Positions 1 to 13,000 of a stretch of 64,000 nucleotides of DNA are shown here, piece by piece. The notes beneath the pieces are model-generated. The model searched no databases. It was not told the DNA's origin and saw only the letters and a list, made by a program, of their open reading frames with translations. The stretch's first letter is position 1, and each line of letters begins with the position of its first letter. Source of the DNA: Tomocerus qinae (Eukaryota > Arthropoda > Collembola > Entomobryomorpha > Tomoceridae); the NCBI GenBank assembly GCA_020055645.1, contig CM034550.1:21112880-21176879 (forward strand). The letters run 5' to 3'. The position numbers were made by a program, and so were the translations under genes.

Positions 1-49
1 TGCAGCATTAGCAAAGGGAAAGTCTCTGCCAAAAGAAAGTCGACTCCTA

Positions 50-643
50 ATGCTGTCACCTGTCGTGGATTCAAATGGAATATTAAGAGTGAATGGGAGA
101 ACAAATAAATCTCCTGATCTGACGGAGGATGCCAAGCAGCCTATCATTCTTGACCCAAGGAGTAAATATACAGTGATGCTCATTCATCAATATCATGTGG
201 ATGCAAGACACCATGGACAAGAACGAGTAGTGAATGAGCTGCGACAACGTTTTTGGATCTTGGATGTTCGTACAGCAGTTAGAAAAGCGTGGAATAACTG
301 CTTGATTTGCAAGATAAAAAGAGCCAGGCCGGCAAATCCTATCATGGGATTGCTGCCATCTTATCGAGTCTCGAGACCGGAAAAACCTTTTGCCGAAACG
401 GGTGTGGACTATTTCGGCCCAATGGAAGTGACCATTGGAATACGCAGAGAGAAGAGGTATGGTGTACTCTTCACTTGCTTAAGTACCAGAGCCGTGCATC
501 TAGAAGTAGCAGCGTCTCTAACCACGGATTCGGCTATCATGGCCATCAAGAGAATGATAGCAAGAAGAGGAAATCCAAGGAGGCTCCACAGTGACAACGG
601 AACTAATTTCCGGGGAGCAGATGTCGAATTAAAGAAGTCTTGA
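50..643 (+). pseudogene. BEL integrase, zinc-binding and catalytic core segment (broken)
   Basis: This open segment encodes the HH-CC zinc-binding region (HQYHVDARHHGQE, then CLICK) and the start of the DDE catalytic core (TGVDYFGP, STRAVHLE, LHSDNGTNF). It joins the element's cDNA to host DNA in working copies. The frame is open to the left edge of the window apart from start choice, so the listed start is only the first usable codon and not a true gene start. It ends in a premature TGA at 641-643, about one base out of register with the next segment. A one-base insertion or deletion between roughly 620 and 645 explains the break. Confidence 0.85.
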
Positions 644-1448
644 AGATTTCGACCAAAGAAAATTTTTAGAAGATTTAACCCCCAGGGGGATTGAGTGGCA
701 TTTCATGCCGCCATCAGCGCCACATATGAATGGGAGTTGGGAACGTCTCGTGCGGTCGGTGAAAGTGGCCCTCAAAGCCATTCTAAAGGAGATAGCACCC
801 AGAGAAGAAACTCTACATACTCTGATGTTAGAAGCGGAAAGCATCGTGAACAGCAGGCCTCTGACTCACGTATCAGTGGATGTTAAGGATCAAGAAGCCC
901 TTACACCCTATCATTTTCTGATTGGGACAGCAAGTGTATCGGCAATTCCGGTGGAAGTGACGGATCGGGATTTGAGCCTGAGAAATCAATGGAGGATTGC
1001 CCAGCGTTTGGCCGATCAATTTTGGAAACGCTGGATTAAGGAGTACTTACCTACTCTTACCAGAAGAACGAAGTGGAATGAACTTACTAGACCAGTCAAA
1101 ATTGGAGACGTAGTAATCGTGGTTGATGGAAACCTTCAACGGAATTTGTGGCCGAAGGGAATCATTACTGCAGTTTATCCCGGAAAAGACGGTGTTGTGC
1201 GTGTGGTGGACGTGAAAACTTGCAGCGGTACTTACCGAAGACCAGTTGTCAAGATTTGCGTTTTGGACGTCTCTGGAGTGGATGAACCCCAGGATTCGCC
1301 ACTGGGGGGAGATATGTTACCGGGGCAAGCTGAAACTAGCAATACCAAGGACGGCGAAGCAGAAACGTTAGGCTCAGGTCTGCCTGACGTTAGAAGGAGA
1401 AGCGTGCGGCTAAGAGGAAAAAGAGAGAAAAAAGGAGAGTTGGCTTGA
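642..1448 (+). pseudogene. BEL integrase, end of core and C-terminal domain
   Basis: The second frame is open from base 642, and its first ATG is at 705. It carries the last acidic residue of the DDE triad in a MNGSWERL context, then the region beginning LHTLMLEAESIVNSRPL and the beta-rich C-terminal domain with GDVVIVVD and WPKGIITAVYPG. The tail is basic (RRRSVRLRGKREKK) and ends at TGA 1446-1448. This is the usual C-terminus of BEL pol polyproteins. Together with the preceding segment it makes one integrase split by a frameshift, so the element cannot make a full product from this copy. Confidence 0.85.
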
Positions 1449-1930
1449 AGCATCGTGCGAGTGAAGACGTACAGTGAGCTAGGGTCCGGCATTTTAGTTA
1501 ATTTAATTTGTCGTAAAATTATCATTATCATTTCGGATAAACTTGTGTTATTTTTCAATTGTAATTAATTGATTTGGTGAAGGGAAATAAATTAGTTAAA
1601 TTTATTTCTCGTTTTTAAAGTATTTATTGATAGGGAGCTGCAAAGCATAAGACCCATCACCAGTAGGCCATAAAGTTAGGTCAAAAGTCAAAGTCAAAGT
1701 AAGCTAGGAAAGTTAAAGCATAAATATATTTGCGCGGTGATTGCCAAGCTATCGAGGAGAGGTGGTCGCCCGCAAACATACAGTTACTACTACTACACCC
1801 AATACTTTATGTGACATTATCGTATCTTCTCTATAAGCAAAGTTGTGATCCGGAGAGGAGTAAAGGTTTCCCCCCGATTGCTCCCTACAAATTACAATCT
1901 CGTAAGACGACAAGGAGTTAAGAACAGTGC
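1449..1930 (+). other. Probable 3' untranslated region and 3' LTR of the BEL element, ends not defined
   Basis: In BEL elements the pol stop is followed closely by a purine tract and the 3' LTR. A purine-rich stretch lies just before the stop (1415-1440). A TATA-like ATAAATATATTT at about 1720 and a composition different from the DNA after 1930 suggest LTR sequence here. I could not see a second copy or a target-site duplication, because the 5' LTR is outside the window, so the boundary is a guess. Confidence 0.3.
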
Positions 1931-4900
1931 AATGAACACAAAACGAAACGCAACACGTGCTAAATATTTCAACTGAAATCCCCTACAGTTAAGAGAACAG
2001 AGACGTAGGTAGCTACCTACTACATACGTAACTTACAACTAATGGATTGTCAACTAACATAAATCCCTTCGTCAAGTCAATCCTAGTCACACAAATCCGA
2101 AGGGCAATTTTACTTTCCTTAACCAACGACAATACTTCTATGGAACTTATCATTATAATATATAGATGTCCTAAGACCTTATTTAAAAACTCTTATGGTA
2201 TTCTGGCTCGTTAGATATAGCCTATAGGCCAAATATGATTAAAAAATTAAAAAATACACTAATTGTTGCAAATCTATTAAAATTAAAATATTACCCAATA
2301 TAACGTGAATGTACGTTGCTTGTGATAGTGTCTTTGGGACGTCTGAGGTATAGGTAACAGAATTAGAGCAAGTTACTTTGGTGTGGACAGTGTTTCTAAA
2401 ATAATAATAGATACTGCTACTGTTTACTGCACCACTCCATGCGAAAAAAGATTTGTACTAAAGATTGCAGTGTTATTAATATTATGTTAAAGCTAAAGCG
2501 TTGTATTAGGAAATATTCAGTTGGCAGTTGTGGAGATTCAGGTGTAAACTGGACACGGACACATTTTCCGAAATTGACTAACTTTGTTAAAGTTGTTGAA
2601 TTAGTTGAAATAATTTTTGTCAGGTTTTCAGACATTCCATCTATCAAATAATAGTAATTTACTTCATTGAACTATTTTTTAAAGAAAGACAGATATTTAC
2701 ACGCAATTGAAATCATTGCATTCGCACCTCGTACTATAATGATTCAGTAACACAACAGAAATTGTCATATACAAAATTTAAGACCTATTATTACTGTAGA
2801 GTTATAATATAATTTATGCTCCAACTAAAAACAAACTACTTTGAGTCATGCAGAATTAAATCTACAATATCTAATCAAATCTGCAATGAGCCAATGAGGT
2901 CTATTATTTTGTGTGGTTAGTTTGTAGTATTTCCTTTTAAGAAAATTAAAGTTTCAGCCCAAGCTACTGAAGTTTTTATTGTAGTTGAACGCAGACAGAG
3001 CCTGTCCATAAAATGATGACGATTGTTCTCAATTGGGTAATAGAATGTGCCAATCTCCACCTACTTTCGTTCCGGATTAACCTTTATAGACATTGACATA
3101 AAGAAAATACCCATCAAACCAATACCATGCGTTCGCTGCATTTTTCCCAAGACTCAATTAGCACTTGCCGACTATGCTGCAATTACTACAGCCAGTCTGC
3201 TTTAAGAATTTGCAAATTGTAACTTTGTTGAAAACATTCTAAAAATGTATCACCTACTTTATTTACTATGCTGTACAATGCAAGTATTTGCCCTTTTTGT
3301 TTTCTTTCTTGTCTGAAGTTATCTTTTTCCTGGGATATTATACTTTTTTATGCATTCGTCGCATTTACCTTGTCATTTGGTGAAGCACAGAAAAACAAAA
3401 AGTCAACTAGCAGCATTATAATCTAATGGTAGAAATTCTATGCATTCGCATTGCATTGAGAATTCCATGGGAAACAGAGTTAGAGCAGACGTATCAAGAA
3501 AAAGTAAGTAGTTTGTGAATTATATAGTTAGTCGACTTACACAATCCGAGGAATTTTCTGGGCGTTGAAGCCAAAGGTACTAAAATGATTTTTATTGTCA
3601 GCCGAGTCATTCTTTTCGTATTAAATTAGTTAACAGTTGATTCAATCCTCCTTCCTTGACAGTGCTCTACGTAACTTTTCATTTATTTTATTTCTATTGC
3701 ATTGTATTTCAAGTCGTTGTCGATTCCCAATACCTTAACGTACATAATCTCGCATAAAGTATCCATTCAACTATATACTCGGTATTAACTATCGTGTTTT
3801 ACCATAGGGTTATATTTTTTCAGTTCTGCAGTCTGCACTGTTGTGCCATTCACTCTTTGTAAGTGTATAATCTTTGTCGTGAACAAAGATAGTTGAGGCA
3901 GCATTAGACGTGCCCTCTGAACCGATGTGATCTTTTCTGTGTTAGTACATTGCATAGCTCGTAAAAGATTTTTAGTGCAGATCAACTGGTAACTATTGCT
4001 ATTTGCTCAAGTCGATTTTAAATACAATAGAAGAAGAAGAACTTAACATAACACAAGTGCACTTAGCTATTAACTTGAGAGCAATGAAATGGAAGAGAAA
4101 ATGCTCATCAACTTCGTGGCAATTGCCAATTCATGGGAAATGTATAGTGCCACATATAGCTAGGCTTAATATATAGTATTTGTGTTTGCACAATTCTAAA
4201 CTGTAATAATCGCCGGTAATACAAAACCCCATATAGTAAGGACAAACAGAGCATTAGAGGAGACCAGAGGCCAGTCCACGATCTATCCATACAATAAAGT
4301 ACCAGAGAATTTCATTTCTATTACTCACGTAGTAAAATGATGGTTGTTATCTCCTATTATGTTACGTTATGGTTACAAGCTATAACGAGCCTGTCTCATT
4401 TTACTACAAGATATAGCATAATCCTCTTCTTCGTCTGTCTGTTGTGCTCTATGTTACACTTGTTAGCAATTGCCGTAGGACTTTTGTTTTGTTTGTAAAT
4501 TTGATCTCGTTGTGTTTTGTTTGTGGCCAGGACAGTCAAGCCCAAGCTTGTCTATCGGCCAACGCAATGCCACCTTTTTACACAACCATACTTATACATT
4601 TCAATACGTAATATCAAAACAAGGATTGTAGAGTGCTGGAGATATCTGTGGAAGAAAGGTCTGGCCTGGCCTTTGGCAAAACAGGATCAGAGTTCAATTA
4701 TATTAGCTTACAAAAGTATTTCAAGTGTATTTAGTACCTACTAGATACACACATCCACCTCAGTGCAGGTGCATTAATATTCTTGCAAATATGGTGCACC
4801 TCTAAAATATTCGCATGCATGTAATTCCCCATGTACCATATGAATATTAATACAAAAGAGGTATTTATGGACTTGAATCTATGAAATATGAAAAATGCAT

Positions 4901-7900
4901 GCATAATGTCTGTTCATAAACAATTTCACAGAATAATATTTGTAATTCGTAAGCTGATTTAAAAAATGTTTTTAGATCTATTGTACTGGAGCTAATAGAA
5001 GATTCTCTAAGAATGTCTTGTACATATGTTTGCATTTATGTGAAACCTGTTGAGCTGATGCTGATCGTTATAGGTACGTTTGTTTGAGAGCAATAACAGC
5101 ATAACATAGTATAGAGACTGATAGTGATAGGTAGCAGTTTGAGAAGACTGAACTGGACGAGGCTATGCATGCCATTTCATTTCAGCTCCGTCACTCAACT
5201 CTGTCCACCGATACTCGGCCGAATACAATGCTACAACATCACACAATGCAATATCATATAATTTTATGGAGCAGTTATAGACAGCACAATGGATTCACAG
5301 CAAACAAATCCTTTCTACGTGTGGATGTCTACTGTCTTGTCTGCCTACCACTACTGTCGTATATTTCGAGCCATTATGCAATTTGAAATGGCGTAGTAGT
5401 ACATTTTACACTAGCATGTTCCTTGTCTCTAACGTATTCTGGAAATTGGAAATCCTAATAGACATACAATATAAGTAATATGCACATCTTTAACCAAATA
5501 TGGTAGGTAGTAAGTCAACAGAGACCAGGTACTTTTATGACGTGTTTTAAACTAAGCAAACATCTATGATATGAAAGAACTACTCAAGGAATAAACAACC
5601 GGAACGTTTTAAGAACTATCAATGTCCTATTATCTGCACAGGCATATTATTCTTCCTATAAAATATGGCATACTTATCATCTCACAATGCAGGATGTTCT
5701 TTTCTAAACAATGAGCTAACGTAGGGGTTAATCTGTCGTTACTTTTAATTGAATTGGGTGCAAACTGCGTGTTTACTTGTTCATAAGTAGTAAAATATTT
5801 CCTCAATAACTATTACCGCAACTGTAATCCTTTAGATACGTACCCGTCCCATTTTTGTTGCAAGTTGTATTGCAAAAATTATCTTGCATACATTTCTACT
5901 ACCAAACGTAAAAATATTTACATTTAAATTCAGAAATCGAAGCAACCATAATAATCATTTGGACAACATTTAGTAGAAAATTATTGTTATGAAAATTTTA
6001 TAAATGTTAAAGAAGCAGGTCTGATTTTGGATATTCCCTTTTTTTGTGATCTTGATTATGACTTCTCGTTAATTTTATTAGTTTATCTGTTTGCTAACCT
6101 TTAATAATCCAATACTTACAATGAGTAGAGAAACGTACGTTGATTCACTGTCATTTTCCAAATTTCCAAGAAATGGATGTTCAAGTCTGATAACTAATGG
6201 ATTTAGCATTTAGCGTTTTTGCTAACCACATCCACATGAGTGTTGGCAGTCAAGTCTAGTCCAGTTGCATGCTAACAAGACCTCAACGAAAAGCTGAGTT
6301 GCAGAGTCATAGGTACTAACTAGGAGAGTAGACGAGAGGATGCAGTAACTCAACTCATTTACTACAGGAGACTCAGACACAGAGCATATTCTTTGGTTGC
6401 CAATGTACAGATAGATAGATACTTATGATATTGAGAGACGATGGCTGTCTCATCATCAACTAGGTTTACCACTTTGCTTTGTTCTGGCAGAACATGAATC
6501 TTGCTTCACATCAGTTCTCTTCAATCTGAGCTGTTCTGATAGAGTATGAAGTTTCGACGAGATGTGACCCTTGAACTTTATGAACAAGACATAATGATCG
6601 AGCAAGCCTGGGCTTGAATTGGCCTCCAGTGTCTTAACTTAAGATTAAACAAACAAATTTTTCTATGCTTTTCCTCTGCGTGCGTGTGTTTAGGCAGATT
6701 TCATTCCCTCCATAATATATACTCTCTTAGGGCTTACCTATAGGCTTGGCACGGCACTGATGACGACTTTAGAGATGATGATGATGATCATCATCTCTCT
6801 GCATCCTCCTACATAAAATGCTTTTCCTGTACCCAAATATGAAGTGTACACTCACTATTCGGCACTTGCATTAAGAGGCACATTTGTATGTTACATTTTA
6901 GGAGGAGGTAGGTATTCAAGGTATCATGTAAGTTGGATAATACACTTAAGTATCTTTCGAGAGATACTTGTATTGTTGTAAATATGAAAACTGAGCTTTG
7001 GTTGATGATGATGATGATATAATAATGCAACGAGTCGAGGAGGCTAGACCCAACCACACCAAACCACAACGTGCAGTTCAGCTTTTTAACGAAAACAAAT
7101 AGGGAAGGAGTGCAGTTTCTAATGTGTGCTATAGTTTCGAATAATGTAATAGATATGATGATATGATACACACAAAAAAATTCATAAGTAAAGTCCAGAA
7201 AGTAAACGAGCCCTTGTTAGCCAAAGCCAAGCCAAGTAAACGAAACCACGACATGTGTGATGTGATATGATGTGCTGCTGACTCGTCTGGTTAGTTGCAC
7301 TATTGGTTTAGTTAGATTGCTCGGATTGGTTTAGTGGTCGAAGAAAATATTCCCGAGAAAAAAATCACTCTTTTTCTCCCCATGTTTATGAAGGGATGCA
7401 AATGTTCATGGCTTCAGATATGAATACATTAATGTAAGTAAATAAGAGTGTATTTATCCGTCTTGGTTAAGCTTCAGCATTTTTGCCATCGTAATAGACC
7501 AGGTTCATATTTCGTCGAGCCAACTGAAAGTAAGTGAGTCTGACGTGGCACCAGCTCAAACTTACCTATAGGTACTTAAATAATTGCCAATCTATTATAC
7601 CTACAAAAAGTTACGCTCTATGATATACATACTTCGTTAATTGCGAATATCTCTACGAGCATGAACTACAGAAATACTACTATTTATTTTGCTAATAATA
7701 ATAGGGCATTACCTGTAACAATTCTATAGAAGCTATTTTCAGTTGAGGATTCAGAGATTTGTACTGATGAGGAATTAGCCGGTAAATCTGGACCTACTAG
7801 AAATAAATACATGCTTGCATAAGACATGAAATATGTTTGTAAACCTACGAGATTCACTTATTTATTGATGTAGATTTAGTAGAGTAGCTTCACTAGGCAT

Positions 7901-9900
7901 GTTGATGCGGATGAAAGATAGAGTAAACGAGATAGGTTGGTTAGTTAAAACGTAAAGATATATATTCAACATTACTTATGTGCTTAGAACCACATAAACT
8001 ATACCTAGATGGGTATATTACAGAGTTGGATAGAAAACTTGAAATTACATAGTGGCTATGGTATATTTATCGTAGACTGCACTAACATGCGAAGGTACCC
8101 GTGAATATCGGAGTCCCAGTCTGTGTGTGAATGATGTGATATCAGTTGTTGATAAGTTATGCTTACGCTACGGTTAGGAAGGCTAATGCAGGCTAAATTA
8201 CAGGTGTGTAACTCTTGAGATTCTCATTTGCCCATTATTTAAGCTCTAGGATTTTTGGCTTAGTTTAAAAGTGCAATAATCATGGAGGTAGTTACAAAGT
8301 TGCATTTCATTGCTTTAGTCTTGTATGTCTTTATTTAAATTTTGTAGGTATAACATTTTAGTATAAGTACATTAAGTACTATAGGCTCTAGCATAGCCAT
8401 ACTTAGATATATAATTTAGATATACAATAGGTACGTTGTATATAATTATGCGAGTATTTTCCATTCATTCATTTATAACTAATAATTACCTCGGTCGGTA
8501 GGTAAATGTAAGTAATAAGGTTATATCATAGTTTACATATGTAGTGCAGCTGAGTTTCAAGTATGTATAGGTAAGATCAAGTAGGTAGGTATGTAAAGTA
8601 TCTTCAATTGTATGTAATTGTATTGTATGCAAATCGATGAAGTAGAAAATGTAAGCTGGAGATAATAATTAAGTCTTATTATATCATAGGTCATTGTAAT
8701 TACGTCTCTTACGTTTACCAGCTTTACATTTTGTTAGCAAACTTAAACACGTTCACATACAGTTTTTACAAATTTTATCGCTTATTGTTAGCTTGACTAG
8801 TGGAAAAAAGGACTGCGCTGCCTGCACACGATTCAGCTGACATAATCAAAACCATTATTTAAATCCAAAATTACAAACAAATTTTCAATGTTGATTTAAT
8901 GTCAAGGTGGTTAATTTTAAATGCTGAAAAACATACGTAATTTATGTATTGGGGTATTGTGTAGCGTAACAAAATGGTAAGAATCTATAATACATTACTA
9001 CATTTCAGTACATACCTTTTTCATTTCATTTTCTACATTGCGAACTTTAGCGTGTACATAAATGCATACTTTGTAAAGTAAATACCAAAAATTGCACATT
9101 TACTTTCGTCTGGTTATATATTCATGGAATTTGCATGCAACGATAACAAAACAAAACTTCAAAGATAACGATCTCTACAATTATCTATGTATGTGCTAAG
9201 AAACTGTGAAAGGACTAATACATACATACCTACATAAATTACAGTACCTAAACATGGTATGGGTATATAATAGGTATGTAGGTAGATGTGTAATGTGCTT
9301 TACAGAGTATTCAATAAATATTTCGCTAATTGAATAATGAAAGCTAAAGTAAGGTAATCAAAATATTTAATGGTATGTTTTGCTCTGTAGTATAATCCTT
9401 TGCCAAACGATGCCATGTGAGCCATTATACCATTGTCTTCTATTGTGGCAACAAAGAAAATTGCATCACGACAGCACGATAACATTTTCCTTGTTACAAA
9501 GAACTCAACTGATAATGAAAACAAAATATACAGATAGAATCGTGTTTTCTTGGCTTAGTAAACATAGCAGTACAGAAATAGACATGTTCACGATTATAAT
9601 AATAATTTATGAATTGGCTATAGTATAGTACTTAGAGCAATGCGTATATAATTTAAATACAACGAATTAATTACAAACAAACAAATAAATTAGCAAAATG
9701 CATTTGCTAACTAAGTGTTAACAACAGAGAGACAGCGAACACAAGATTTCTTAACAAACCGCCTAGTTAACATAACTTACATTAGAAATAACTAATCGTT
9801 AGCGCATTAAATGCTTAAATGTATACTGTACATGTAAATTACATCAGATAATAATAAATACATAAGTAGGTAGTCATTGTCAGTCTTATTACAAACAACA
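1931..9900. other. Non-coding AT-rich DNA, no gene seen
   Basis: About 8 kb without any protein I recognise. Open frames here are short (under about 120 codons), rich in Ile, Tyr and Phe, and look like chance frames in AT-rich DNA. Short simple motifs recur (taggtaggta, aaatgtaatg) together with one GAT-rich hairpin at 6771-6798. The segment 9900-10021 next to the Toll stop is probably 3'UTR of that gene. Enhancers of the Toll gene could lie here, but nothing in the sequence identifies them. Confidence 0.5.
6771..6798. repeat. GAT-repeat hairpin, 12-bp arms
   Basis: The sequence runs AGAGATGATGAT, then a GATG loop, then ATCATCATCTCT, a perfect 12-bp inverted repeat built on a (GAT)n tract. 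A second short (GAT)n run follows at about 7002-7018. It could simply be a microsatellite that inverted, and no function is claimed. Confidence 0.7.
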
Positions 9901-10021
9901 CGTTTTCATCTCTGTATTACCCGAATCAAATAACAAAGGTGTTTAGATACTTTAGACAGCCAACGTTTTCATTTTCCACGACGAATCATGATACAACAGT
10001 GATTGTTAGCGAAATATTTTA

Positions 10022-13000
10022 TCAAACAAAGTACATCTGTCCATTAGCTGGTCCGGAATTGCAATTTTTATTTTCACTATCACTGTTGCAAACCGGAGCC
10101 AAACTGCCGGGACTTGTTCCAGTAACTGCAGTGAGGTCAGAAGCCGAGGAAATTCCACTACTAGTGCTATGTTGGAGTTTATGTTTGCTATTGTTATTAA
10201 TATTGCAATCATTGTGGGAAGTTTGTGATTGCGTTTGGGAATGGAGACTACAATCAAAATGGCTATCACCACTCATTGGGGATTGTAGTGGAGAATCTAA
10301 AGTAGAATAGACATGATCCATTTCCTCGTGTTCATTAGCACTACTGACGGCACTTGAGGAATACTGATCAAGAATGGGACGATAGGAGCTGCTCGAATGT
10401 GAGTGTTGATGTTCATGAGTGAAATGTATGGGCTGTAATTGCCTTGCAATGGTTACCGGATGTTGCGGAGGCTGCAGGAGTAAATGCTGATGAAAAGCTT
10501 TATTATTGTAGCCGAAATGCATCGGAGTGATGTGGGGAGGTACCGGGTGAATGGACGTATTACCCGTGTGGTGGTGTGGATGATTATTCGAATTATTTTG
10601 TGACCAGTGATGTCCGGGTAGAACTATTTGGTGTTTTGGCACGAGTCCCTCGCTCCCAATGACCGACTCGGGAGGCAAAGAATTATTTCTGCTCAGGGGG
10701 ATCTGATATGGAATAATATTTCTGTGGTAGTGATGACTGCTGTTATATGGGAATTGCCTGGCATTCAGAGGCAATTCTGAATTATCTTGGTAATTGGAGA
10801 AACTCGGGGAAGGAAGAAGTAATTTAAATTTAGTCCAAAAGTTTTTATCCGACCACTGGACAGCTGGAGGAGATGGAGAGGAATTTTTGCCCCGGCTATT
10901 TACATTCACTTCTACATTGAAATCGGAAAGTACGGTGGAGAGATTGGAAGTTGTCAAAGGAGGTAAAAGTATGAAAACAATTTTCTTTTGATGTCGATTC
11001 AACGCTGTTTGAATAGCTGCTCGGAAATGTACATTGGCCCATTCTCCCTGTAGAAAATTGTGAGAGAAAACGATGACGACTCGTTTGCTCGCATCACAAG
11101 CGCTAAGAATCATCTCGGAATTCCACGGGTTGTCCGAATTCAAACACAAATCTCGATAATGGAAGCAAAGCCGGAATTTATCCCGACCACCTGCACTCTC
11201 AAGTTCAGGAGCGATTTTCTCCTGGAGAACATCCTCATCTTTCTTACTGTAGAGAAAATACGCGTCGAAAAGTTTCTCGCTCTCTTCGCTTATCGTGTTT
11301 ACTTCTTTCTTTGAACTTTTTCCAGTGCAGCAGTGACTCGCAAGATTCGTACAGAAATAGGAGAGCTCTCGGCGAAAAATCAGAACAATCACCATCACCA
11401 CGATGAGCAGAGCACTCAGACTGAGAAGCAAACTCCAAAACAAATTGTAATCTTGTAAGTCTTTCGCCAACAATTTCTTCCTGTCATTTTCGTTTGGGGT
11501 TTGAGCCACTGCAACTTTCTCTGCACCGCCCATGGCCGAGATTTGATTATTAATGTCATTCTCGTCACCATTCATGTTGTAATTGTAATTAAATGTGATA
11601 TCTGGCAGATTGTTACACATGGAGGAGATCGTGGGATGAGGTTTCAGATCATTAGATGAATTAGACTTGGGATTACCTGAGGAACCTCCAGCCTGGCATT
11701 TTGCTTCCGAGAAATCCACAACGATAGAAGTTTTTCCAGCCACCCACGAGCGAAACGGCATAAGGAATTCGCATTCACAACTCCACGGATTTCCAGAGAG
11801 CATCACGCTGTTCAGGTATCCATTCCCACTCAATTCCCACACATTATAATCTACAAGAAGATTCCCATCGAGTCGTAACACTTGCAGAAACTTGAGATGA
11901 GCGAATGTGTCGGAGGAAATAAATCCTAAGAGATTATTCTGTAGGTAGAGTTCACGAAGGCTGTCCAAATCCGCAAACTCATAGCCCTGCAGTTGACTCA
12001 GAGAATTATCTTCAAGACGGAGAACCTCCAGAGATTTCAATCCATTGAATGTCTTGTTCCTGATGAATTCGATGTGACTTCCATTTAAGAAGAGACTGCG
12101 GAGATTCTTCTTCCCGATGAAAATGTGACTGGATAAATTAGGGATATTATTTCCATCCAAGTAGATTTCCGTTGCGTCCATTGGAATCCTCTCGGGAATC
12201 TCTGTATAGTCAAGATTGGAACATTGAACTATGTTTGAAGACCAGGCTGTGTCGTGAAAGCAAGTGCAATTGCCGGGGCAAGTCATTTGACAATCACAAG
12301 CATCAAAGTCGCAGCAATGACATAGGGCAAAGCAATGAGATTTGTATGGGCACAGAAAATCTTTTGCCCTTGTCTCCACTAACGGCACCACGGAATTGGC
12401 TCGGGAAAAACTTGGCCGACAAACAATCGCGTCCAGATCCACAATACGAGGGTGTTGACGAAGAACGGCCAGCTGATTGACACGAGTCAGCCATTCCATT
12501 GTACAATCGCAGTGAAATGGATTGGCTCCCAGATAAAATTCTGGCAAGGGGCGTCCGGAGGGAATTTGGGGAAATCTTAAAGCTGCCAAAGGAAGATTCT
12601 CCATTTGATTGCCAATAAGTTCCACTCTTCTCAAACGATTTGAACGGATGAATGTGTCCGGAGCGACATTTTTCAAATGGTTATGATTCACGCGAAATGT
12701 TTCCAGCGAAGCCGGGATTGACGTGTAATCTAAATGTGTCAGGGAGTTATGAGATACATCAAGGACTCGGAGGTGGTAAGGTATGGGCATAGTGTGTTTG
12801 TTCCTTTCTTGAGCAGACAAGGGCAGAGAGGGATCGGGAGAGCCGAGAGTTTCCAAAGAATTGTAACTCAAGTCGAGCCACTCAATACTTGGAGGTAGGG
12901 ATGAATAATCAACCCAACGGAGACGATTTTCAGATACGTTCAGGTAGAGTAATGAAGGCAATTGCGGTGGAAGTGAAGTTGGAAGTTGATCCAAAGCATT

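Larger units (their letters stand above)
1..1448 (+). mobile_element. BEL/Pao-type LTR retroelement, 3' part of pol (partial, frameshifted)
   Basis: The window opens inside the pol region of a BEL/Pao element, so protease, reverse transcriptase and the 5' LTR lie to the left. What remains is the integrase zinc-binding region, the catalytic core and the C-terminal domain typical of BEL integrases (DUF5641-like). Core landmarks are DYFGP near base 405, SDNGTNF near base 590 and a PPSAPHMNGSWERL block near base 708, which together supply the D, D and E positions. The reading frame breaks once near base 640, so this copy is not intact. Assignment to BEL rather than Gypsy rests on the spacing and wording of these motifs. 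Codon use and base composition are richer in G+C than the flanking DNA, as expected of an insertion. Confidence 0.88.

Noticed and set aside
6809-7171. 120-codon minus-strand frame
   Set aside because: It is made up of runs from (GAT)n and AT-rich DNA (YIIIIII), has no domain or splice support, and looks like chance.
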